Assembly (NCBI RefSeq): GCF_003860405.1
Contig: NZ_CP034170.1
Span: forward strand, 2,852,001-2,916,000
Direction of reading: 5' to 3'
DNA: 64,000 nucleotides
DNA from: Nakamurella antarctica
GTDB taxonomy: Bacteria > Actinomycetota > Actinomycetes > Mycobacteriales > Nakamurellaceae
Shown one piece after another: positions 1-6,737 of this stretch; position 1 is the first letter of the stretch; each line of letters opens with the position of its first letter. The position numbers and the translations under genes were made by a program. The notes under the pieces are model-generated. The model worked only from the letters and a program-made list of their open reading frames with translations. It searched no databases and was not told the origin of the DNA.

Positions 1-1139
1 TTCATGATTACACCGCCCCTCGTGAGCAACATGGCCCCAGCCACGCTCGCCCGCATCGCCGTGATCTCCGTGACAGCCGCCGAGGCGGCAGCATCCAATT
101 CTGCAAGACTCACCTTGGCCGTAGTGGGAAAGGCCATGCCTGAAGCCGCGATCGCACCCATCAAGCGCCGAATGGATCGCACTTCTTGCGCCGCTGGGCC
201 GATACCGCTAATCCCGTCGACCAGTGCCGTCCGCACTCGCACTATTTTCGCCAGAACCTCAGCCAGTTGTTCGGTCTCTACCTCGGCGTCTTCCGGATTC
301 ACTGCGGAACACAGAAGGCCGTCTACAAATTCATCAGCCTCTACGTCACGCTCCGACTCCACATCGGGTGAGTCAGCGGTACTGGAGAACCCTTGCCCGT
401 TGGAAAAGATTGTGTCGTGGCCCAGCGCAGGCGGCACATACGGAGGGTTCCGCGGTAACGGCGGCATTGGAGGCCCAGGGGGAACACGCTTCCGCTCTCC
501 AGTCAAATACTTCTGCCACTCGCTGCACCCATCCCCGCCCATGCAATCCTCATTGCGCTCCCCGCAAACCTCACACATCGGCACCTTCGGCGTCGGCCTC
601 GTGTAGTCCTTCCCATCCACGCCAGCGACTTTGTCACGTCGTTCAACCCCCTGAACGGCAGATTCACCTGAGTCATTTGACTCAGCTGAACTGATATCCC
701 TCACGACCGTGCGCTGCCCGACGCCGAGGGCGGCTCCGATTGCGCGGGTGGACAGCCCCGCATCGCTGAGGCTCGCGACTAGGGCGGGTCGTTGTTCGCG
801 AGAGAATGCGAGCATGGGGCGGTTCCCGAAGAACTTGTCCGCCCATGCATCCCAGGTCCCCAGCCCCAGGGCGATCCAGATACGACCAGTGAAGCCCTCA
901 ATCACCAGGGCCTGTACGTGGTCCATGCCGGCCTGGACGCGACAGGTGTGCTGAATCGCTTCCGCATAACTGAACGATGTGCCATCCATCCTGCCTACGA
1001 ATGCGGCGGCATCTTCGACTGCGGCGGCGTCTTCGCTGCTGGCCGTGATGGTTCGGGTGCTGCCGTCCGGGTATTCCAGTTGCGCCGCGACCCGAAGGAT
1101 CGGATCCCCTGGAGCGTTGGAGAAGGGCTGCATTGTCAT
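1..1139 (-). CDS. HTH-domain protein of the integrated element, 3' end outside window
   Basis: The minus strand stays open from an ATG at 1139 to the window edge (379 codons) and is preceded by AGGTGA about 8 bases upstream. I read it directly because no stop lies in the window. It begins MTMQPFSNAPGDPIL. Around residues 105-145 a segment (SDAGLSTRAIGAALGVGQRT) has the look of a homeodomain-like or ParB-type helix-turn-helix used to bind DNA. Around residues 185-205 a cysteine cluster (CEVCGERNEDC followed by GC) could bind zinc, followed by a Pro-rich stretch. It is read after the integrase on the same strand, so it is probably element cargo or a regulator. I do not recognise a named family, and its true length is unknown. 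ATG at 1133 is an alternative start. Confidence 0.7.
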   Translation of the reverse strand, partial: MTMQPFSNAPGDPILRVAAQLEYPDGSTRTITASSEDAAAVEDAAAFVGRMDGTSFSYAEAIQHTCRVQAGMDHVQALVIEGFTGRIWIALGLGTWDAWADKFFGNRPMLAFSREQRPALVASLSDAGLSTRAIGAALGVGQRTVVRDISSAESNDSGESAVQGVERRDKVAGVDGKDYTRPTPKVPMCEVCGERNEDCMGGDGCSEWQKYLTGERKRVPPGPPMPPLPRNPPYVPPALGHDTIFSNGQGFSSTADSPDVESERDVEADEFVDGLLCSAVNPEDAEVETEQLAEVLAKIVRVRTALVDGISGIGPAAQEVRSIRRLMGAIAASGMAFPTTAKVSLAELDAAASAAVTEITAMRASVAGAMLLTRGGVIM

Positions 1140-1284
1140 GATGCGATCACCTGTTCTGTTGCAGAGGAAATGTCCAAAAAATATCGACTTTCGCCAGTAG
1201 TTGGAAGCTGCGCACACCAACCCTTCTGCGAAGTGGACCGCTTGCCTGCAGGAGTACCCAGTGCTGGAAACATTCCTAAAGCGC

Positions 1285-2469
1285 TCATGCTGCACCCCCT
1301 ACCGGGCGGACGAGCTCGTTGAGCAAGTTCGCCAGATCCGGGGCAACGTTCGAGCGGTGGACGTAGTGCCGAGTGGTGGTCGTCGTGGTGGAGTGGCCCA
1401 GTTGCGCGGCCGCAGCCTTGGTCGAGCTCTGGCTGTCGATCAGGCTTGCCACCGTCTTGCGGAAAGTTCGGTATGTTGCCCATTCCAGGCCCGCGGCCGT
1501 ACGTACCTTTCGCCACTGTTTCTGGGCGTTCACCGGATCCATAATCGTCCCGTCGGAGGACGGGAACACAAGATCGAACGGATTACTAAGCGACTCCTCC
1601 GCTCGGCGTCGTTCCAGCATCTCAAAGACGAAAGCAGGAAGAGACACAGTCCGCACCGACCCTGGAGTTTTCGGATGCTCCTGAATCACCAACCCCTCCT
1701 TACCTTTTCGCACCACGGTTCCCCGAATCGTCAAAGTTGCCGGCGTTACGCCGAGGTCAATATCCATCCACCGGACTGCCAGAACCTCACCTATTCTCGC
1801 GCCGGTGCCGAGCAACACGTCCACCAGATCGATGGCGCTGAACGACTTCGGTCTTCCGACTTTTCCTGGCTCGTTTGCGCCCAGCTCTCGAGCAGCCAAC
1901 CGCACAGCGGCAATCTCATCAAGAGTCAAGATCCGATTCACCGCAGCAGGTTTCGGTGTCGGTCGGCTAATATCCCGCATCGGGTTCGTAGTTAGTGCGC
2001 CGTGCCGGACCGCCAACCCCAACATGCCGGACAGCACGGTCCGGCAGTGGTGCCGCGTTTGGCTGCCCTGCTCCGTTGCGTCTTTTACGAACCGATCGAT
2101 GCGAGAAACCGTGCACTCACGCATTCGCAAACCACCGATTCCCGGCAGGATGTATCTGCGCACCACATCGTTGTAGCGCTGAATGGTGTTGTGCGCCTTG
2201 CCTTCCTGGAGTATTTCCTCCATCCACACTTCAGACAGTCGCGTCACTGTCATGTCTGCAGAAATATCGGTACCGGCTGGAGTCTCGCGAGACACCAGCC
2301 GCATTCGTAACTCTCGTTCTGCCTTGCTGGCCGATTCCGCCCACACAGAGATATCCCGAGTGGAGCCGTCGGCGTCGCGATACCGAGTGCGAGCGCGCCA
2401 CTTGTTGGCATCGATGCGAGTGCGGCTGATAACGCCCCAGGTCCCGATGGGCAGCGCTGGCCGCGCCAT
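1285..2469 (-). CDS. Tyrosine-family site-specific integrase
   Basis: A 394-residue phage/ICE-type tyrosine recombinase that would insert and excise the element by strand exchange at its attachment site. The N-terminal arm-binding region is followed by a SAM-like core-binding domain (about residues 75-165) and a catalytic domain. Visible catalytic features are Arg I in GTGARIGEVLAVRW, Arg II in TFRKT, the late His in QLGHS and the nucleophile in RHYVHR. The usual His of the HxxR box appears as Arg (RTFR). I chose ATG 2469 because it overlaps the upstream ATPase stop (TGATG). The frame extends upstream to 2544 but lies inside the ATPase gene. It sits about 1.7 kb from tRNA-Arg and is third in an operon after the HTH and ATPase genes. 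Confidence 0.93.
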   Translation of the reverse strand: MARPALPIGTWGVISRTRIDANKWRARTRYRDADGSTRDISVWAESASKAERELRMRLVSRETPAGTDISADMTVTRLSEVWMEEILQEGKAHNTIQRYNDVVRRYILPGIGGLRMRECTVSRIDRFVKDATEQGSQTRHHCRTVLSGMLGLAVRHGALTTNPMRDISRPTPKPAAVNRILTLDEIAAVRLAARELGANEPGKVGRPKSFSAIDLVDVLLGTGARIGEVLAVRWMDIDLGVTPATLTIRGTVVRKGKEGLVIQEHPKTPGSVRTVSLPAFVFEMLERRRAEESLSNPFDLVFPSSDGTIMDPVNAQKQWRKVRTAAGLEWATYRTFRKTVASLIDSQSSTKAAAAQLGHSTTTTTTRHYVHRSNVAPDLANLLNELVRPVGGAA

Positions 2470-3536
2470 CACAGTGCCTCGTGCACAGTAGAAGGCAAAA
2501 CTGCTCCGGTAGGTTTCGATGTATCTATCCAAGACCAGACCCATTGTTGTTGAACCTTTCTGGACTCAATTTTTAGGGTGAGTCGTGCACGTCGCAGGGT
2601 GGCTTCGCCGATTCCTTCTGCTGCTGCCTCCTTGATAATGGGTGCGGCATCAAATGGTCCTGCTTGTCCGCCGAGGTAACTACGTAACCACTTTGTGGCG
2701 GTCACTTCGCGACTGTCGAAGATGCTTGGGTTAACGATGTCGTCCGCAGATCTGTTGTCCGTCCCTAGCCATTCAACCGAAGCCACCCCGCTCGGATGCG
2801 CAACCAGGTTGTACTTCAAGGTGACCGCTTTTTTGCTGTAGCTGGACTTAGTGACCGAGAGCAGACGCGTCTCCGGAGTGGCCGGATCTAGGACCACCTG
2901 CAAACCCGCACGGGCCGCTCCGATAATCCCGACCGACCCACCACCGCGGTGAAGCGCCGAGGAACCGATCGTCTTCGTCGGGTGCCGGAGCAAGAGCATT
3001 GCCGCCCCAGTATCAGCTGCCACTCTGGTCAAACCCCGCATCACCAAGCGCACCGACTGATCCTTATGCGCGTCGATCGCGTCGCTGAGGTAAGCCATGA
3101 GGACGTCGACCACCACCAGTCGCGCACCGACGTAGGTGATGCGGTGCCGCAGATCATCAAGGTCCGTCGGGAACTGAACGCTCCGACCACCGCCGCCGCC
3201 TGCGGGGCTGTCGGTCCACATGTGGACATTGTCCAGATTCGCTCGAGCCGCGATAAGCCGCGGCACGACCGTGTCCGCCAGGTCGTCTTCTGCGGTAAGG
3301 ATCAGAGAAGCACCCAACGGGGCCGTCCCACCGTCGGGCCAAGAGCCGCCTACGGACAGACGTGCACAAATTTCCAAAGCCAAGGTTGACTTGCCGGTTC
3401 CCGGATCGCCATCAAGCATCGTGAGCTTGCCCGCGGGCAGTCGGCCAGGCCACAGCCACGTGACGTTGGTGGGCTGAACATCCCTCGCAGCAATAACGTC
3501 GTTCAGCGGCAGCCGAGCAATTTCGGGCCGCGTCAT
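2469..3536 (-). CDS. RecA-like AAA ATPase (RepA/primase-helicase type) of the element
   Basis: A 355-residue P-loop ATPase of the AAA_25/RepA-like type found in actinobacterial integrative elements and phages, where such proteins assist replication. Walker A is GDPGTGKST near residue 40. A Walker B-like strand is ARLVVVDVLMAYL, with LILTAEDD between them. The C-terminal region (KWLRSYLGGQAGPFDAAPIIKEA) resembles a winged-helix or primase-associated tail. ATG 3536 overlaps the stop of the upstream HTH gene (ATGA), which fixes the start. The open frame continues to 4163, but that part has non-coding character and runs over the HTH gene. Its stop overlaps the integrase start. A role in element replication is inferred from the family. 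Confidence 0.85.
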   Translation of the reverse strand: MTRPEIARLPLNDVIAARDVQPTNVTWLWPGRLPAGKLTMLDGDPGTGKSTLALEICARLSVGGSWPDGGTAPLGASLILTAEDDLADTVVPRLIAARANLDNVHMWTDSPAGGGGGRSVQFPTDLDDLRHRITYVGARLVVVDVLMAYLSDAIDAHKDQSVRLVMRGLTRVAADTGAAMLLLRHPTKTIGSSALHRGGGSVGIIGAARAGLQVVLDPATPETRLLSVTKSSYSKKAVTLKYNLVAHPSGVASVEWLGTDNRSADDIVNPSIFDSREVTATKWLRSYLGGQAGPFDAAPIIKEAAAEGIGEATLRRARLTLKIESRKVQQQWVWSWIDTSKPTGAVLPSTVHEAL

Positions 3537-3751
3537 CGCACGCCACCCTGCGACTGGGTCTGCAGCCAAGCCGAAACCACGGCCCAGTCGTACTTGACGT
3601 GTCGGCCGAGCTTCAAATAGCCGGGCCCCACGCCGCGCCAGCGCCACTGCGCCAAAGTCGCGACTGGAATTCCGATCTTTGCGGACACTTCCATCGGCGT
3701 TGCCAGCGAGGTGGGCAACTGCTGCGCGCTCTCGTTCCATGCGTTTGTCAT
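3533..3751 (-). CDS. Excisionase-like helix-turn-helix protein
   Basis: A 72-residue protein with a MerR/excisionase-type winged helix: a TPMEVSAKIGIPVATLAQWRWRG recognition segment followed by a YLKLGRHVKYDWAVVSAWL wing. Such proteins set the direction of integrase-mediated recombination or act as small regulators. It is the first gene of the operon leading away from tRNA-Arg and overlaps the ATPase start by 4 bases. A perfect 7-bp-arm palindrome lies 20 bases upstream of its start, between it and a divergent small ORF. Family placement is by motif. The choice between excisionase and regulator is open. Confidence 0.8.
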   Translation of the reverse strand: MTNAWNESAQQLPTSLATPMEVSAKIGIPVATLAQWRWRGVGPGYLKLGRHVKYDWAVVSAWLQTQSQGGVR

Positions 3752-3770
3752 CCGTCGTCAATCCGTTCTC

Positions 3771-3790
3771 TTGACCGAACGTGCGGTCAA
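3771..3790. promoter_or_regulatory. Palindromic operator between divergent element genes
   Basis: TTGACCG and CGGTCAA form a perfect inverted repeat separated by the six bases AACGTG. It lies 20 bases before the excisionase-like gene (minus strand) and 6 bases before a plus-strand small ORF. Each arm also resembles a -35 hexamer (TTGACC), so a dimer bound here could control both directions. The function is inferred from symmetry and position. No binding protein is identified. Confidence 0.5.
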
Positions 3791-3796
3791 GTACGT

Positions 3797-3973
3797 ATGA
3801 GCGGCACCAAGCGGTACCGAAAACGTATGGAGCGAAGAGTTGGTGAGTTAACTCCTGACGAGATTCCAGAGCATCTTGCTCAAGTTGATGATGAGAACCT
3901 GGATGCCCGGATCGCTGCACGCGCTCCGAATAATTTCCATAGTCCCGCACACACTGAATTGTTGAATTCTTGA
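3797..3973 (+). CDS. Possible 58-residue small protein of unknown function
   Basis: The ORF begins MSGTKRYRKRMERRVGEL and continues with an acidic middle part (TPDEIPEHLAQVDDENLDARIAAR). The composition looks protein-like and unlike the Arg/Ser/Pro-rich shadow frames around it: a basic N-terminus, then an acidic amphipathic segment. The ATG lies 6 bases after a palindromic operator and no ribosome binding site is visible, so translation would be leaderless or would start at the internal ATG 3827. A strong nested hairpin follows the stop within 10 bases. It is transcribed toward tRNA-Arg, divergent from the excisionase-like gene. I recognise no family. It may be an element-borne regulator or may not be expressed. 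Confidence 0.4.
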   Translation: MSGTKRYRKRMERRVGELTPDEIPEHLAQVDDENLDARIAARAPNNFHSPAHTELLNS

Positions 3974-3980
3974 AGTCATC

Positions 3981-4039
3981 GCAGGCCAGGGGCGGTGAGC
4001 AAGAATTCAAGGCTTCAAATCCTTGATTCTTCGGCCTGC
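3981..4039 (+). terminator. Nested inverted repeat, possible terminator
   Basis: Outer arms GCAGGCC (3981-3987) and GGCCTGC (4033-4039) enclose an inner stem of AAGAATTCAAGG (4001-4012) with CCTTGATTCTT (4021-4031), which leaves one bulged T. It starts 8 bases after the stop of the small ORF. No clean T-tract follows, so it may instead be a recombination or protein-binding site at the element's end. Confidence 0.4.
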
Positions 4040-4114
4040 AAGCCGATTTGAGAGGCCGACGTCGGGCTCCGGCGAGGAATCTTGCGCTTGGGCGCCCAGC
4101 GTTTTGAGGGTTTC

Positions 4115-4136
4115 CGGGGAGTAAACGGGGAGTAAA
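4115..4136. repeat. Two adjacent 11-bp direct repeats near the attachment site
   Basis: CGGGGAGTAAA occurs twice head to tail, at 4115-4125 and 4126-4136. It lies 65 bases from the tRNA-Arg 3' end, inside the element. Short direct repeats in this position are typical arm-type binding sites of tyrosine integrases. That role is inferred from position and was not tested. Confidence 0.4.
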
Positions 4137-4200
4137 GCGATCCAGGTTCAAAATAGCGAGCACGTAATCCTCCTGTCTTTGCAGATCAGGTACCGTGCGT

Positions 4201-4276
4201 TGGTGCCCCCGGCAGGATTCGAACCTGCGACCAGAGCGTTAGGAGTGCCCTACTCTATCCCCTGAGCTACGGAGGC
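4201..4276 (-). tRNA. tRNA-Arg (anticodon CCU)
   Basis: The minus strand reads as a full cloverleaf. Acceptor GCCTCCG pairs with CGGGGGC. The D-arm is GCTC/GAGT, the anticodon loop is CTCCTAA (anticodon CCT, reading AGG), and the T-arm is GCAGG-TTCGAAT-CCTGC. The discriminator A is followed by an encoded CCA at 4201-4203. Integrase, ATPase and excisionase-like genes begin directly beyond its 3' end, so the 3' half is the likely attB/attL core of the element, a common use of tRNA genes. The second copy of the core would lie left of this window. Confidence 0.95.
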
Positions 4277-4356
4277 GGGATAACGGTTCCAGCGTAGTCG
4301 GACGGCTCGGTTTCCGGAAAATCACTGTTGCCGGAAAATCACGGCGCCCCCAAGCT

Positions 4357-5148
4357 TCACTTCTTCCTCGGTGGCAGCGGCAGGAAACCGGAAGTCGTCT
4401 CGACGTACTCGGCGTATCCCGGTTTGGAACTCGACATCCGCTTCTCGGTCAATGCCTTTCCGGTCTTCGCGACGATCAGGTACGTCATCGCTGCCGGCCA
4501 GAGGATGGTCAGCCACCCAATCCAGCTCCAGGAGACCATCAGGAAGATCCCCCACCACAGCGTCGCGTCACCAAAGTAGTTGGGGTGCCTGGTGTATCGC
4601 CACAGACCCCGATTCATCACTTGGCCCTTGTTGGCTGGGTCAGACTTGAACTTCGCGAGCTGCGCATCGCCGATCGCCTCGAACCCGATGCCCACCAACC
4701 ACACTGCAACGCCGACCCACAGACCCCAACCCGCGGGGCCCGGCAACACCATGGCGAGCTGCACCGGCAGCGACACGAACCACATGGCGAGCCCCTGCGG
4801 TACTTGCACTTTCCTGATGACGCCGGTCGGGCCGACGTCCTTCAACATGTCGATGTAGCGACCGTCTTCCGGCAGCCCGTGGTTGCGCAGCAGAATGTAT
4901 CCGCCCAAGCGCAAACCCCAGATGGTCACCGCAGCAACCACTATCCACCGGACCAACGTGTCGCCGTGTCCCGCCGACACAGCGAACGCGACCCACGCGA
5001 TGACGACGAAACCCGGCCCCCACATCGCGTCGATCACCGAATACTTCTTGGTGATGGTGCCGATCGTGAACGCGGTAGCCATCACGACCACCACCGCCAG
5101 CAGGGTGAATCCCAGTACGGCAAAAAGCGTCGCTACAGGAAGCGTCAT
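4357..5148 (-). CDS. DUF1295 membrane protein (steroid 5-alpha-reductase-like)
   Basis: A 263-residue integral membrane protein with about six hydrophobic segments and the C-terminal signature NRGLWRYTRHPNYFGDATLWWG, typical of DUF1295 and of the steroid 5-alpha-reductase/isoprenylcysteine methyltransferase fold. I chose ATG 5148 because it overlaps the stop of the upstream methyltransferase gene (ATGA). ATG 5157 is also possible. In M. tuberculosis the homologous pair is Rv0447c (ufaA1)-Rv0446c. The tight coupling here points to a joint role in modifying membrane fatty acids, but the reaction of DUF1295 proteins in this setting is not established, and no FAD-dependent reductase partner is seen nearby. 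Confidence 0.88.
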   Translation of the reverse strand: MTLPVATLFAVLGFTLLAVVVVMATAFTIGTITKKYSVIDAMWGPGFVVIAWVAFAVSAGHGDTLVRWIVVAAVTIWGLRLGGYILLRNHGLPEDGRYIDMLKDVGPTGVIRKVQVPQGLAMWFVSLPVQLAMVLPGPAGWGLWVGVAVWLVGIGFEAIGDAQLAKFKSDPANKGQVMNRGLWRYTRHPNYFGDATLWWGIFLMVSWSWIGWLTILWPAAMTYLIVAKTGKALTEKRMSSSKPGYAEYVETTSGFLPLPPRKK

Positions 5149-6455
5149 AGTGCCCATGCCTTCTCGGTCGGCTCCATCGCGGAGACCCCATTTACCAATG
5201 GCTTTTGGCAGAGCATCTGGTCCACGCCCATCCGGTTCTCCTCGAACGCGAGGGCGCTGCCCACCAGGTACAGCCGCCAGACCCGGGTGCCCACCTCGCC
5301 GAGCATCTCGTCCACTTCCGGCAACCGGGCCTCGAACCGTTCCAGCCAGGCCCTAATCGTCCACGTGTAATGCTCCCGCAGCGCCTGCACGTCGCGTACC
5401 TCGAGGCCGGAATTGTTGAGCAGGTTGACCGTCATTCCCAGCGGCTTCATGTGCATGTCCGGCGCAATGAACTTCTCGATAAACGCGCCACCGCCGGGGG
5501 CGTTTTCGCCGCGAGACATCTGCTGTACCAGGGCGCGTCCGCCGGGCCGCAGCATGTCGAACAGGATCGACGCGAATGCCGGATACTCGGCGTCGCCGAC
5601 ATGCTCGCCCATCTCGATCGTCGAAACGGCATCGAAGGTTCCAGGCTCGAACATGCGAGCGCCTGAAGAGCTATCGACCGAGAGCTCTCGGTAATCCGCC
5701 AGCCGCACTGTTACCTGGCCTTCGACCCCCTCGTCGATGATCCGCTGCGAGACGAAGTCGAACTGCTGCCGCGACAGCGTCACCCCGGTCGACTGGGTGC
5801 CAAAGTGCTTGGCCGCGTGGATGATCAGCGACCCCCACCCGCACCCGATGTCCAAGTGCTTGCTCCCTTTGGCGAGCCCGAGCTTGCGACACACCAGGTC
5901 CAGCTTGGCCCTCTGGGCGACGACGAGGTCGGTGCCCGGACCGTCGACGTAATAACCGCAGGAATATGCCATCGACTCGTCGAGCAGTAGAGAATAGAAC
6001 GCGTTCGAGAGGTCGTAGTGGTGGGCAATCGCGGCCCGGTCGCGGTCCCGAGAATGTTGTTCGCCCGAAAGCTGCGCCGCCTGCTCGGGTTTCGGCGGTC
6101 GCCGCCCGATGATGCCCAACCGCACCGCGGACCCCGCCAACCCGACCGCTTGTTTGACACCCAGCTTTGGCTTGCTCATCTCGCCCGCACGCACCGCCGC
6201 CCACATGGTCGACAGCCCCTCGCCGAGTTCACCGTCCAGGTCGATGTCGCCGCTGATGTAGGCCTCGGCCAAGCCCATCTCGTTGGGGCTCCACATCAAC
6301 CGGCGCAGCCCTCGACGCGACCGGAATATCACCGTGGTCGCCTCGGCGGGCCCGGCAACGCTGCCGTCCCATGCCTGGATCCGCAGGGGGGCGTCGGCGC
6401 CCATCACCCGGCCTGCCACGTCGAGCAGTCGCTGAGCTGTTGTCGCCTTAGCCAT
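5145..6455 (-). CDS. SAM-dependent fatty-acyl methyltransferase (cyclopropane synthase family, UfaA1/TmsB-like)
   Basis: A 436-residue protein of the cyclopropane-fatty-acyl-phospholipid synthase family, which adds a one-carbon unit from S-adenosylmethionine to the double bond of a membrane acyl chain. The SAM motif is LDIGCGWGSLIIHAAKHFG. YDLSNAFYSLLLDESMAYSCGYY and STIEMGEHVG are family blocks near the active site. The N-terminal 130 residues form a helical lipid-binding region. ATG 6455 has GGGAGA 7 bases upstream; the longer frame to 6509 lacks that. In related actinobacteria UfaA1/TmsB-type enzymes make 10-methyl (tuberculostearic) chains with a flavoprotein partner that is absent here, so the product, cyclopropane or methyl-branched, is unresolved. 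Confidence 0.92.
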   Translation of the reverse strand: MAKATTAQRLLDVAGRVMGADAPLRIQAWDGSVAGPAEATTVIFRSRRGLRRLMWSPNEMGLAEAYISGDIDLDGELGEGLSTMWAAVRAGEMSKPKLGVKQAVGLAGSAVRLGIIGRRPPKPEQAAQLSGEQHSRDRDRAAIAHHYDLSNAFYSLLLDESMAYSCGYYVDGPGTDLVVAQRAKLDLVCRKLGLAKGSKHLDIGCGWGSLIIHAAKHFGTQSTGVTLSRQQFDFVSQRIIDEGVEGQVTVRLADYRELSVDSSSGARMFEPGTFDAVSTIEMGEHVGDAEYPAFASILFDMLRPGGRALVQQMSRGENAPGGGAFIEKFIAPDMHMKPLGMTVNLLNNSGLEVRDVQALREHYTWTIRAWLERFEARLPEVDEMLGEVGTRVWRLYLVGSALAFEENRMGVDQMLCQKPLVNGVSAMEPTEKAWAL

Positions 6456-6737
6456 CAATTCTCCCAGTGCTATTTTCCCAGTGCAGTACGTGGGGTGTTT
6501 GCTGAGCAATTCGAATCACTCGGCCAAACGGTTTGCGATCCGACGAGAATCGAGCTTCCCACGCGATCGGCGCTCGAGCCCCACTGCCGTCGTCATTGCA
6601 CGCCAAGTCCACCCGAAAGCGAGACCGTACGATTCCCCCATGAGCCTCACCGCCCCGGCAGCCACCGCCAGCCCGGAGCGCTCCCCCGGATCACCCAGAG
6701 GCATCCCGCCGTGCCCGCAACGAGCGGTCGGGCACCA

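Larger units (their letters stand above)
3980..4200. other. Element end between operator region and tRNA-Arg, no gene seen
   Basis: Apart from the hairpin (3981-4039) and the 11-bp repeats (4115-4136), no coding frame is supported. The sequence should contain the attachment-site arms of the integrated element. Confidence 0.5.

Noticed and set aside
4-694. Plus-strand ORFs of 156-200 residues at the left edge
   Set aside because: They lie opposite the minus-strand HTH gene and are Ser/Thr/Arg/Pro-rich with no family sequence.
3537-4163. N-terminal extension of the ATPase frame
   Set aside because: It runs over the excisionase-like gene, has no homology-like content, and the ATGA overlap at 3536 gives a natural start.
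6018-6737. Long N-terminal extension of the MATE transporter frame, and the 33-codon ORF from ATG 6640
   Set aside because: Opposite to the methyltransferase gene or in another frame; MATE proteins begin a few residues before the first helix.
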